Positions 38,303 through 48,278 of a DNA stretch of 64,000 nt are shown here, piece by piece; positions within the stretch are counted from its first letter, which is position 1; every line of letters begins with the position of its first letter. Position numbers and translations under genes: made by a program. This DNA comes from Bursaphelenchus xylophilus (taxonomy: Eukaryota; Nematoda; Chromadorea; Rhabditida; Aphelenchoididae). The stretch is taken from contig CAJFCV020000001.1 in NCBI GenBank assembly GCA_904066235.2, forward strand, positions 8,432,001-8,496,000, given 5' to 3'. The notes beneath the pieces were generated by a model. The model did not search any database. It worked only from the letters and a program-made list of their open reading frames with translations, and was not told the origin of the DNA.

Positions 38303-38430
38303 GTCGAGAGAGGGCAGCCCCAGCGGTGAAACGGCCGTCAGTCGAGAGAGTGTGTTGAGAGCAGAAGGGTCGGCGTGTGGTGTGTAATAAAGCCGGTGCT
38401 GGTCGAGAGAGCAGGACGAACCGAGAGAGA
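38303..38430 (+). promoter_or_regulatory. Cluster of GTCGAGAGAG (GAGA-type) motifs
   Basis: GTCGAGAGAG occurs at 38303-38312, 38341-38350 and 38402-38411, and CCGAGAGAGA at 38421-38430, all on the same strand, 380-500 bp before the ATG of the Gln-rich gene. A GC-rich 5' leader follows. GAGA repeats of this kind mark broadly active or developmentally regulated promoters in several animals; the role here is inference. Confidence 0.45.
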
Positions 38431-38684
38431 CGGGGGGACTGGAGAGTGCGGACGTCTCTGGTGCCTCTCACGCGCCCCGCTCTCCTTTCCCTGCACCAGC
38501 CATCCCCATCGCCCCTCTCGAGACGCGTCGACGCGGGTAGCGCTTTGACCGCCGGCCGCTTTCTACTATCACTCTATCTTACATTACCGCGAGGCCCTGT
38601 GCACTGATTATTCTTTCTCGAGCTTCGAGCATCTCGCCCCCGACTTCGGCGGCTCCGTCGATCTTGGTTCTTAGGGATTATTGT

Positions 38685-38756
38685 ATGAACGACGTCTTGC
38701 TGGACCCGTCCTCTTCCAGTCAAATCAATGAACGGCATCTTGCTGTGGTGAAGTAG
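38685..38756 (+). CDS. Possible upstream ORF (23 codons) in the leader of the Gln-rich gene
   Basis: ATG at 38685 reads MNDVLLDPSSSSQINERHLA and stops at 38754-38756, 51 bp before the main ATG at 38808. No splice phase joins it in frame to the main reading frame. If the leader is transcribed from the GC-rich region, it would act as a uORF. Confidence 0.35.
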   Translation: MNDVLLDPSSSSQINERHLAVVK

Positions 38757-38807
38757 AGCTCAACTCAGGTAGGTTCAGGTCACTAATCACAACTTCGACC
38801 AGATCGA

Positions 38808-41800
38808 ATGCACGTGGCTGCAACTTCTTCTAGTTCGGCCAGTCAGTCCCCGCAAACCCAGTTATATTCGGGAGCGTATGCATCGTTTGGTCGTGGTGGT
38901 GTTTTGAGTCGCAACTCTGATCCAAAGTTGGATGTTCCCCTTCTTGAGCAAGGCCATGAAGACGATCTCGACTCCAGCCAACTGGCGGCTTCATCTTCTC
39001 TAACCCAATCTCCCAATATCGACCATTCAGCGTCGCCATTCCGATCAGATACGGAGTACAATTTGAATTTGGATAGTTTTGATCAATGTTCTGGGTCTTC
39101 GGGGACGGCAGGAGCGACACCTCGGGAAGAACCGGAGCCTACGTCATCCCAGGCATTGGTTGTCTCCGTGAATGCCGTTCAAGTACGAAGGTTGAAAAGG
39201 CTAGCAGCTTTGAACGGAAGTCTATTAAGGAAATGTGGTACGTTAGCTTTGTTGTTATCATTTTCCGTTTCTAGGTGTGTCATCGGCACATGTATACAAC
39301 GGTAGCCTTCCTGAGAGGATACTTGTGGGGAAGTCAGAGTTCCATCCCTGTCCCTTGATGACATTTCCTCCTGCCCCTCGAGCTCGCAAATTTCAATTTG
39401 AATCTATGGCTGATCTCCAAAAACAAAGTTTAGGAACCCCTGGTCCCTCAGGGGAATCCAGAAAAGTGGAAGTAAAATGTAAGCGAAGTCTTTATAAGAT
39501 CTATTCGGATTTAGACAAACCAAATGAGGTTCCTGGGAACGTGGAGAACCCTATGCTGATGAGTATGTTGAACAAGAATGGCCCTTCCATGACTACAGAT
39601 CCTCAAACCCGTTATGTTTCTTCCCAAAGTGCTCCAATGAGTCAGCCTTATGGACCTGGAATGGTTGCTTATAAGATGCCTAATGGAGAAATTGTTCATG
39701 AGGGATATGCGCCCGTCGAGACCGCGAAATTCAATGGCCAGACAGAATTCCAGGTACGTTCAGGACAGTATAACATCCTTGTGTGCAAAAGTGTTTCCTG
39801 ATAATCATTTTTCAGTCAGAGACTGCACCGTCGCCTAAGAAGCCACGGAAATCTCGAGCTAAGAAGCCGAAGGAAGAACCGAAGCCGATCCCTGAGCCTT
39901 CCCGACCAGTCCAAGCCCCACCCCAGATTCCTCAACAAGTGCCTGCGGATTATTATCTCGCGCAACAGCATGGTATGCAACAACAGAGGGTGCCGCCTAT
40001 GCATCTTGCTCCTCAGGTTTGTTTTCTTGCATACTAGTTAGTTTATGAATTTTCGATGACTTAATCAAGCATTATTTATAACGGTACGATAAATAATCAC
40101 ATCTTTTTTACAGTATCGCCCGAATTATCCAGGTTATCCGCAACAGCAAGGTGTTGTACCAGGAGGACCGCAACGCGTCTTCCTTTCAAGCCCGCAGTAC
40201 CCTCAACAAATGTGGAACCAGGTATGTTAATTTGAAAAAAAAACAATTGATTAGCCGGTTTTAATGTAATGAAAATGTACTCTTTAGGCGTCTCCCGATG
40301 AGAAACATCAGATGATGCAGCAGCAGATGAGGATGCAGCAGATGCAGGGATATCCAAGTTATCACTACAGTCAGCCCGGTATGAGTGTGGAGGACCCGAA
40401 TCGGCAGTTTATAAACGGCCGAGCTCCTCCACAACAAGTAATCAGTCCTCAGGAGATGGAGTTCCGTCGTCAACAGCAAGTGAGAATGCAGATGCAACAA
40501 CAGCAAAACCTCCAAGCCCAGGGCAGGATGCAAATGCCTCCCCATTATCCCCAAACTCCTGGCCCTTCAAAGTCTGAGGGAATGAAACAAGAGTATGATA
40601 TGGCGGATAATGTGGATGAACTGATGGCTTCCATAAAAGGAGAGGATGGTAAGTGACTTCAAAAGCTTTAGTCGTTCATTTTCAAGAGGATGCAACTAAT
40701 AAAAAATTTCAGTTGAAGATTTTGATTTGGATTCTATTGAGCCGAGTAAATTGGAGAATTCGGAAATCAAAACGGGGAAAAAGGAAACCAAGAAGAAGAG
40801 CCAGTCCAAGTCCAAAAAGCAGTCAGATAAGAAGGAGCTCGATGAGCTTGAGAAGGCGATGAAGCGGAATCCAGACGAGCCTTACAGCTCCCCTCCAAGT
40901 GTTCTTCCAGAAGCACAACGGCAAATGATCGGAAGTGCGATTGATTGCGTGATGGAGCGCGTGATGCGGGAACAGGCCCAGGAGAAGACCAGTCCTGGAA
41001 TGATCCCGTCCACCAGTTCCTCGTGCTCGGACCGTCCTCAATGCTCGATGCAGGAGAGGGCATGGAACGACGGTCCGGACCTACCTCAAGATGTACCTCA
41101 ATCGGCATCTTCGGAGCTCCGAAGCGGCCACTCATCCTCCTCGCCCTCTACCTCGAATGTACGTGACGACTTCTCCGCCCCCTCCTCTGTACCCGATTAT
41201 CAACATCAGGAGAGTTATAAGTATGGGATGTACGGTGAAGTGGTTCAGAATGGTAATCATGTAAGTGTTGTCCATCCTTTAAAAGAACGTTTTTTACAAC
41301 GTGGCTCGGACGTTTCCAAAAATTCACCTTCTCAGAATCTTTTAATATTTTGCCTTACAGTAAGACCTGGATGTGTATTTTTTGGATTTTTAGAGCTTTC
41401 AAGATCTACGTTCGTTGACATGGCAGATTCTTCGAAAAAACAGTTATATTACATAGAAACTGGTTTAATTTCCCTACAAAAGGCGCAGGCATTCGAAACG
41501 ATAAAAAGCGCAGTCGGTCTCTTCCTCCGGAAGAGAGCGGCGTGGCCGAGTGGCTAGTGCCGTAGTCTGGGAATCAAGAGGGGGAAGGCCGCAGGGTTCG
41601 GTTTCCGTTTTGGGCCGAATCAACATTTTTTGAAGTTGAAGGTCGGAAAAATAAATTTTTGTCCCAAGACTGATTTATTGCGTCTTAGAAACTCAATAAA
41701 CATCACTTTCCTTGTAAAAATATCGATTTTGGGGTTTAAAACGAGGCCAAATTTTCAGTACTAAATAGTATCAGGTAGTACTAAATAGCTCCAAGTCTTT

Positions 41801-44800
41801 AAAACGTGTTTTTGAAGAGTACTAGGCATCAAAACAACACCATTAACGCCAAAAGCCATATTTTCATCTCGTACTACATAGTATCAGATAGTACTATTCC
41901 GAACCTTAAAACCCGCACTGACGTTCACCTGTCCTATTACCACAATCACACAAAATTTCAAAAGATTCTGAGATGATCGATTTTTGGAAATGTCCCGACC
42001 TTGTTGTGAGAAGCTTCAATTTGTAAAAAGACGCCTTTTTAAAACAATCATTAAATTTGATACTACATAACCCTAAATTTCAACTCCATAGCCACCACTC
42101 TCAATTTTTATGACAAAAATTTTTTCCTTAAAACGACACCTCAATCGGTAGGCCCCCAAACGACTAAACCACGAAGCATTTGGACGCTTTATAACAAACG
42201 AGGCTTAGCCTTGCATTAAGTTTACAGGGGAAGTACTCCAAGTGCGACGCTCAGATTTTGATGAAATTTGGCACAAATTTAGAACGATTTTTTCTAAAGT
42301 ATATGCGAGAATCGCGCTTTGCAGAAACAACCGAGATTTTTAGATCGAAAGTCGGCGAAAATTTAGAACTTTTTGCCGAATTTCGGAACAAAAAGTTTCT
42401 ACCGTAAAGTATAATCTTTCTATAAAAAATCAAATTTTTTCGCACGAAACTGCCAAAGTTATGGCCAGAAAGCGTTTTTCTCTCTGCCCGCTCTCCACAT
42501 TTAGCGTGCTCTCTCGGCGGCAAAAATTCGTTCGATATCTCGGCGGCGCCCGCAAAGCGCGAGCTAAAACTTGCAGGAATTGATAATATCAATATTATTT
42601 TAAATATTATTTAGTCCATACACAACGTGTGTGCAAAATTTAACAAGGAAAGTACTTTTATGGGGGCTCCTACTTTTTGACGGGACATATCTCAAAAAAT
42701 CAGAAAAAATGTGCTGATCAAGGATGTATAGATCTTAGCTGCCCATTTTAGGTTTTTAGGGGTGAAAACTCAATCGGAAGTTGACTTAAAGTCCTATATG
42801 AACCCCTTTTCGCCTAATTTTTCACGGGTTTACAATTTTATTTTGGCTTTAAATTATGTTTATTGAGTTTCTAAGCCGTAATAAATCAGTCTTGGCACAA
42901 AAAATTATTTTTCCGACCTTCAACTTCAAAAATAGTTGATTCGGCCAAAAAGGGAAATCGAACCCGTGCGGCGTCCTCCCTCTTGATTCCTAGACTCCGG
43001 CACTAACCACTCGGCCACACCGCTCTCTTCCGAAGGAAGAGACCGACTGCGCTTTTTATCGTTTCGAATGCCTGCGCCTTTTGTATACAGGGTGTACCAA
43101 AAAAATGGAAACTTTTTTTCATTTGTCCTGACGCGAAAATGGTTAGGTGTAGCCAAAGAAGTTTATTACTACAAAATTCTCTGTGTTTTTCTGTCCTAGT
43201 GTTTTGATTTTTACGCCCTATCGATTAATCGACCTGTCTTTTTTGAACTTCAAACAAAGGGACCTCGATTTTGGACTTGTTTTTGGAGCTGTTCGAAAAG
43301 TTAATTTGCTCGGTATAGAAAGAACGTTGTGTCGAAAGTAGTCACGAGGCCCAAGGAGCTTGATACGGATAGTAAGCGCCCAGGAAGTGAAAGAAAACGC
43401 ACCGCCAGCGCTTCTTTCAACCGAAAGATCCCCCACAGCAAAATCCGCGATTTTCAAGAAAAACTAGCCCTTGAGACTGACATCAGCGACCGATCGCTCG
43501 GCCGAATAGTCAAAGGCGAGCTCAACCTCATGTCATACAAGCTCTAAAAAATTCAGATCTTTAAAGTCGAGAGAAAGTGCATACAGCGCAAAAATGTCGG
43601 AAAGTGAAACGGGTGGGCCGCAGCTCCGAGACGTGAGCGCATTCAGTTCGCGGTTTAATCTTTAGCGGATACACAACCACCAGAACGATAGAATCTGCTT
43701 CAGTGAGGCTCCTAGCCTGTTGGCCACCGTCAAATACCACCAAAATCCGGGTCGTCATTGCTTAAGGCGGAATTTGTGCCAGCGGCAAGAATTCCATGTT
43801 TTTCGTGAATAAATGGGACGAAATACTAGCGCCGCGTTAATTTCTATTTTGTCGTGCTTCCGTGAGCTCAGCAGAACCTTGGCAATGCAAACTTGGGGTT
43901 TCAACAGGACTCAGCGCCGGCTCACAAGGCAAAATCGACTCAGGACCCGAAATGGGACCGATTTTCCCGATTTTGTCCCGCCTGCGAAATGGCCGCCTGC
44001 TCGCCAGATCTGAATCCAATGGACTATATATTTTTTTAATAGAAGGCCAGCACCTGTACTATGCTCCACAAAAGTTTGAAGCCGCAACGTAAATGATGCG
44101 CCAAGAACGGGACCGATTTCCCCCATAAAAAGCTGCGGCCCGGACCCCAAAATTTTACGTCACGTTTGGAGGTCTATATCGCCACCAAAGGCAGCCACTG
44201 TGAAACAGATTGAACATGTTATAAACAATGCTCTATGTTACTAATCATAACCGTTACTTTTGCTGAATTTTGATTCTCCAAAAAAATATAGCTATAAAAA
44301 CAAGTTTCCATTTTTTTGGTACACCCTGTAGGCATGGCTCCGGGCCGGGCTTTCCAAAATTTTCCGGCCCGGGCCGGGCCGACTAATTTCTCGGCCCGAC
44401 CCCGGGCTTCGATTTTCAGGCCCGGCCCGGGCCGGCCCGGTTTTTTGAAATCTGAGTTTTGCCCGGAAAAAAGGGGGAAAATAAGCTTTTTCGATAGATT
44501 TTTTCATTTTTTCGAACACAATGCTGGTAGCGAACGTAAAGTGATCTTATTTACCACTCGCCCAAATAAAAAAATGATTTTCAAGTCAATTTGAAAAAAT
44601 TTTCAGAAATTCTAAAGTGCCTCATAGTTAATACGCTGGCAAAAAAAGAAAAAGGAAAATTTTTCAAAAATACACAATACGCTTGTAGGTTTTTTCATAT
44701 CCGATAAAAGATCTGTGATAAAATATTTTTGCTAAAATTTGGGTGATTATACACAAAATTTTTATGATTTTTTGTAACCATATGGCAAGACAATTTATGG

Positions 44801-45595
44801 CGACTTAGTAATTTGTAAAAATAGTCAAGCGGCAATTGCACTATGTATAGGTTTTGCTAAATTATTCTTTACATTTTGCGGAGATGCGCCATAATTTTCC
44901 CTTCATTTCCTGCTTTGTTTCTTTCCGGCCTAGTACAAATTTTTTCCGGGCCGAACCGGGCCGGGCTTTCCAAATTTTCCAAGCCCGGGCCCGGGCCGGG
45001 CTTGGAGATTTAGGCCCGACCCGCAGGCCCGGGCCGGGCTGGCCCGGTTTGCAGCCATGCTTACTTTTGTAGGGAAATTAAGCCAGTTTTTGGGCATTTT
45101 CACCCATAAAAATCTAAAATGGGCAGCTAAGATTTACATATCCTTGATCAGCACATTTTTTCTGATTTTTTGAGATATTTCCCGTCAAAAAGTAGGAGCC
45201 CCCATAAAAGTACTTTCCTTGTAAAGAAAATCTGAGCGTCGCACTTGGAGTACTTCCCCTGTTAGTGTAGGCTGGCTTAGATAAGTCTAACAGTCTTATT
45301 CACGTTTTAATGCACTTGAAACTTTGGTAGCTTAGTCGATTAGGGGGCGCTCAGTCAGGCGCACCCTCAATCATCCACTGTGATAATATGGGTAGTCTTA
45401 TCCGATTAGAGTCTTCAATAATTTTCATAATATTTGCAGACACAGTATCCCGTGCGACAACCCCAGAAGGAATTTCCGCCCCCAGATGCCCCCTATCACG
45501 GTGAATTTGATAAGAACTGGGACTTCCTCGAACCCAACAACGGCTCACAGCGGAGTGGCAAGAAGGAGTTACATGATATTCGCGTAGAGCAATAA
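38808..45595 (+). CDS. Gln/Met-rich nuclear protein, probable transcription coregulator
   Basis: Exons 38808-39237, 39275-39753, 39816-40016, 40114-40221, 40288-40648, 40713-41260, 45440-45595; 760 residues. N-terminus Ser/Gln-rich and acidic; residues about 128-190 are the most globular-looking part (VRRLKRLAALNGSLLRKCG, LPERILVGKSEF). A basic PKKPRKSRAKKPKEEPK stretch looks like a nuclear signal, followed by Pro/Gln-rich then Met/Gln-rich runs (HQMMQQQMRMQQMQ; RRQQQVRMQMQQQQ), a Lys-rich KKETKKKSQSKSKKQSDKK and a C-terminal PYHGEFDKNWDFLEPNN. Such composition is common in coactivators; a SEL-8/Mastermind-type role was considered but no diagnostic helix is visible. The stop codon is embedded in AATAAA (45591-45596). 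The last intron is 4.2 kb of nested repeats. Confidence 0.72.
41475..43085. mobile_element. Foldback with tRNA-like segments in both arms
   Basis: Left arm 41475-41705 begins TACAAAAGGCGCAGGCATTC; right arm about 42820-43085 is its inverted complement and ends GCCTGCGCCTTTTGTA. Both arms carry a tRNA-Ser/Leu-like piece: box A TGGCCGAGTGG (41543-41553; complement 43008-43018) and a box B near GGGTTCG (41594 onward; complement about 42954-42964). The rest of each arm is part of the dispersed repeat also seen at 31840-32135. The spacer holds unrelated repeats. The tRNA-like parts are too diverged to be functional tRNAs and suggest a SINE head or captured tRNA. Confidence 0.7.
41755..41905. repeat. 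TACTA-rich repeat shared with the ferlin intron
   Basis: Contains AGTACTAAATAGTATCAGGT and AGTACTAGGCATCAAAACAA. This matches, in inverted orientation, one unit of the tandem repeat at 60012-60305 in the ferlin gene, so both belong to one dispersed family. Confidence 0.65.
43086..44330. mobile_element. Decayed mariner-family transposon
   Basis: Ends are TACAGGGTGTACCAAAAAAA and its inverted complement (...GGTACACCCTGTA), TA-flanked, 1.24 kb long, the usual mariner size. Between them a plus-strand transposase relic is readable in pieces. Confidence 0.88.
43320..44035 (+). pseudogene. Mariner transposase relic
   Basis: An N-terminal helix-turn-helix piece is open at about 43329-43546 (IPHSKIRDFQEKLALETDIS, SDRSLGRIVKGEL). 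After several stops and frame changes, the catalytic region is still recognisable as GFQQDSAPAHKAKSTQD (about 43896-43945) and ACSPDLNPMDYIFF (about 43994-44033), motifs of the mariner DDE/D-type nuclease. Internal stops show it cannot encode active transposase. Confidence 0.85.
44331..45063. repeat. GC-rich GGCCCGG-family element
   Basis: Starts GGCATGGCTCCGGGCCGGGC and ends GGCCCGGTTTGCAGCCATGC, i.e. imperfectly inverted ends with dense GGCCCGGGCC runs at both margins (44335-44460 and 44936-45055) around an A/T-rich middle. Related fragments occur at 47577-47946 and about 51475-51530. No coding capacity. Confidence 0.65.
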
Positions 45596-45705
45596 ATCTT
45601 TTATATATTTATAATAATAACAAATTGAAATGTTGTGAGTTTGACTCTAAACGAAATATTCAACATACTAAAACCGCTACAAACGCTAAAATAGAAGATA
45701 CGGGG

Positions 45706-46973
45706 TCATCCCACCAGGTTAGAAGAATTATTACTCGCTAAAACATGTCTTTTCTCGAGGCGTTCTACAAGCTCGTCGAGACGTTTGATGGCAGTTTGAA
45801 TGTTATGAAGATCGTGAAGACCAATTTTGGGAAGATCGGGAATGACTATACCGGGGCGATCCTCTGCTTTTCCTTCTTTAATGTACGGTTCCATAAACCG
45901 AAGGACATCCGATAATTGGTCTTGCGTATATCCTGAAACAACTAGGGTCGTATAGGATCGTATCAAAAAGTTAATTTAATGGTGAGAAAACTCACCAATT
46001 ATTTTCTCAACCGCTTCTGTCGGTTCAAAGGCATAGAGAACAACAGCAGCAGCTAACTCACTATATGTGAAGTTCATGTAACAAACATTGGTCATGCAGA
46101 GATCGAGAACTCTGGCACATTCAACAAAATCGTCTCGGGCCAAAACCGGGAGAGTAAACGATTCTTCGACCAGGCAGTCATCATGAAGGAAAGGGTCGAA
46201 CGAAGTGCTGGCTCGTGACGATGACCGTGAAATGAGAAGGTCTAAAATGACATTAATACGGGGCCCGCAGTCTCTTTCTCACCTTGTTTACACATCAGTT
46301 GCATGTAAAACGCGAGCCATTGTATTGATGTCATATAGGTGCAATTCCATTCCAAAACCTCTAATATGATCTCCTCCATTGCTTTCATTTTAACAGGTGT
46401 ACAAGCACCATCAGTGAAGTCCGCTAAGGCTTGTACTTTTGGTGGGTATATCTCCTGAAATGGATATGATAAAAAAATATAAAAACCCGACTACAAACCT
46501 CGACTTTAGCAGCGATGAGAAGACAAGAGATGCCTAAGAGTTGGAGATTGCTGACTTGGATCTTATAATCAGGATTTTGAAGCTTTGGCACCTTCGAAAG
46601 ATACCGGTCAATAAGGGAAATTGCCAAATGAAAGGTTTCCCGGTGTAACATAAGTTCGGCACATACCTATAAAAATTTTCACTTTGGAAATTACGCCTAC
46701 ACTCATAATCCAATCATATAACATCACCCTCATATGCGGTTTTAGGTTGGGATGCTGACTAAAGGCAACGGGAGACGCCTTGCATTCCTGGTCCTTCTCA
46801 ATCAGAACATCCCAAAAAGTTTCTGGCGTTCCGAATTCTTGAGATGTATTCAAAATAGACGGCATACTCCTCGAGGCTACCGGCCTCTTCCGTTTTATTG
46901 TTTTAGGTTCTTTACATGTTGGGGAGACGTTCTCATCGTTCTCGAAGACTGCTGATGTGCTCATCCTTTTCAT
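45706..46973 (-). CDS. cye-1: Cyclin E
   Basis: Exons 46701-46973, 46499-46666, 46283-46454, 45996-46241, 45706-45932; 361 residues. An acidic/basic N-terminal tail (KRMSTSAVFENDENVSP, TIKRKRPVASRS) is followed by the cyclin box. The box shows FWDVLIEKDQE, QHPNLKPHMRVMLYDWIMSV, ELMLHRETFHLAISLIDRYL, LLGISCLLIAAKVEEIYPPK, ADFTDGACTPVKMKAMEEII and LEWNCTYMTSIQWLAFYMQL. The ending HNIQTAIKRLDELVERL matches the cyclin E C-terminal signature. It activates CDK2 for S-phase entry. A TATTTTATTTTAG acceptor just before the ATG at 46973 suggests spliced-leader addition; an ATG 39 nt upstream is inside that presumed intron or outron. Confidence 0.9.
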
Positions 46974-48278
46974 CGGCCGCCTTATCGTGTCTAAAATAAA
47001 ATATGGTTCCATCTGACTGAAGTTAAAGCACGAAAAAATAATTGAGCCTGGTCAGAGATGCAAGAATGGATTCTAATTGTTGGCTATAAACCTCAAAAGA
47101 CCCGGGTCAGCCAAATCGCAATCTTCTCCTTGCCATTTTCCCGCGTTTTATGGTAAAGAGAAATAAAATCAAGAAATGACCAGTGTCCATTCTTGCCCAT
47201 GAAATGAACTTACGATTAAACGACCTGCTGGACATAATGATAGTTGAAACAGTCCGCAGGAAGCGTCCACATTAATTCTGTCCTTCTTCTCGTTCTTTTC
47301 CTTCTTTTCAATCACAAAATCGCCCGCGCCCTCGCTCTTTTTAAACAACGGAATGCCAAACACGGCTGAAATTATGATATACGGTCATTGCCCAGAAGCA
47401 TTAAATTGAAGAGTTGTATCGAATAGCAAACGACACGAATAGTTAGCCTACGTATAGAAGCTACAATCCGAAGCCATGCTAGTTATCTACACTCAAAAAT
47501 CAATGAAATGCAAGGTTTAAAATTGTAAGTTAAATTAGTAATTTGGTAGAATCTAGGGTGGTAAACGCGCTGATCTTTTTTCGAGTTTTGGCCTGGGGCC
47601 CGGCCCGTGTTAAAGGTTTGCAGGCTCTACCCGCGGGGACTACCCGTACAGGATCGTATAGGGCGCGATCTTCCAAATTTCATTTGATCTTACCGCTTAT
47701 AAACTATAATATATGTTCTAATTTTAGACCTTATGTTATAACACATATATAAAAAGGTATCTTAAAGTATAAAATGTTGTAGAACTTGAGATACTACAAG
47801 TACAATCTGATCAAAAAAATTCTCGACGCGAAAACATTGAATGCCAACGCTTGACATTTCAAAAAGCGGCCCGGCCTGGAAAAAGTATAGGGCCGGCCCG
47901 TCAATTTCAGGCCCGGTACGGCCCGTTTGAAAATTTGTCAGAGCCTTCCCGGTGCACCGGTGGCCACCGGGTGCACCCCTGGGTCCAATCAGCTTTTTAA
48001 ATTTTTTTTCTTCGAAATGTAAACCGCAGAAGATAGGGCGCACCTCGCGCCGTCTGTAAAATTGTTTGCACCAAAAAAAGGAAAATGGTTCGCAAATGCT
48101 TTTTCCATTCTTTTTATCTTCGCTCTCGACCCTATAGTTATCAGTGTACATAGGTTTAAACTGTTTCTTGCCAGAATATCTTATTATTGTTTTTTTAGTA
48201 GGCCAGCCCTTCATATACCCAAAATGGTACACTAAGTAGAGTATTTCTTCTTGGAAGTGAATATTAATTCGCAAAAAA
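46974..48278. other. Intergenic region between cyclin E and NRBP
   Basis: Shared upstream region of two divergent genes. On the minus strand 47214-47365 looks like a small exon (MFGIPLFKKSEGAGDFVIE..., donor ATC|GTAAGT), but its phase does not join to the cyclin coding frame, so at most it is a leader exon. 47577-47946 carries GGCCCGG-family repeats at both edges; the long minus-strand open frame across it is not credible. Confidence 0.45.
47577..47946. repeat. GGCCCGG-family repeat copy
   Basis: GGCCTGGGGCCCGGCCCGTG at 47581-47600 on the left and GGCCGGCCCG, CAGGCCCGG, GGCCCG runs at 47868-47940 on the right, with A/T-rich DNA between, matching the layout of 44331-45063. Confidence 0.5.

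Larger units (their letters stand above)
42224..45262. mobile_element. Outer inverted-repeat element, interrupted by later insertions
   Basis: A perfect 36-bp inverted repeat bounds it: ACAGGGGAAGTACTCCAAGT... at 42224-42259 and the complement at 45227-45262. Internal arms also pair (42650-42768 with 45088-45215, sequence around CTCCTACTTTTTGACGGG). The middle has been filled by the tRNA-like segment, a mariner (43086-44330) and a GC-rich element (44331-45063). The left arm keeps about 390 bp (42260-42649) that the right arm lacks. Confidence 0.7.

Noticed and set aside
41533..41610. Functional tRNA gene
   Set aside because: Box A is good but the acceptor and anticodon stems do not pair and box B is altered; two inverted diverged copies fit a repeat, not a gene.
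43813..44150. Short open frames inside the mariner
   Set aside because: Fragments of a dead transposase or its antisense; only the plus-strand motifs are meaningful.
47762..48274. 170-codon minus-strand open frame
   Set aside because: It runs through the GGCCCGG repeat copy, has no domain or signal, and ends just at the NRBP start; composition explains the lack of stops.
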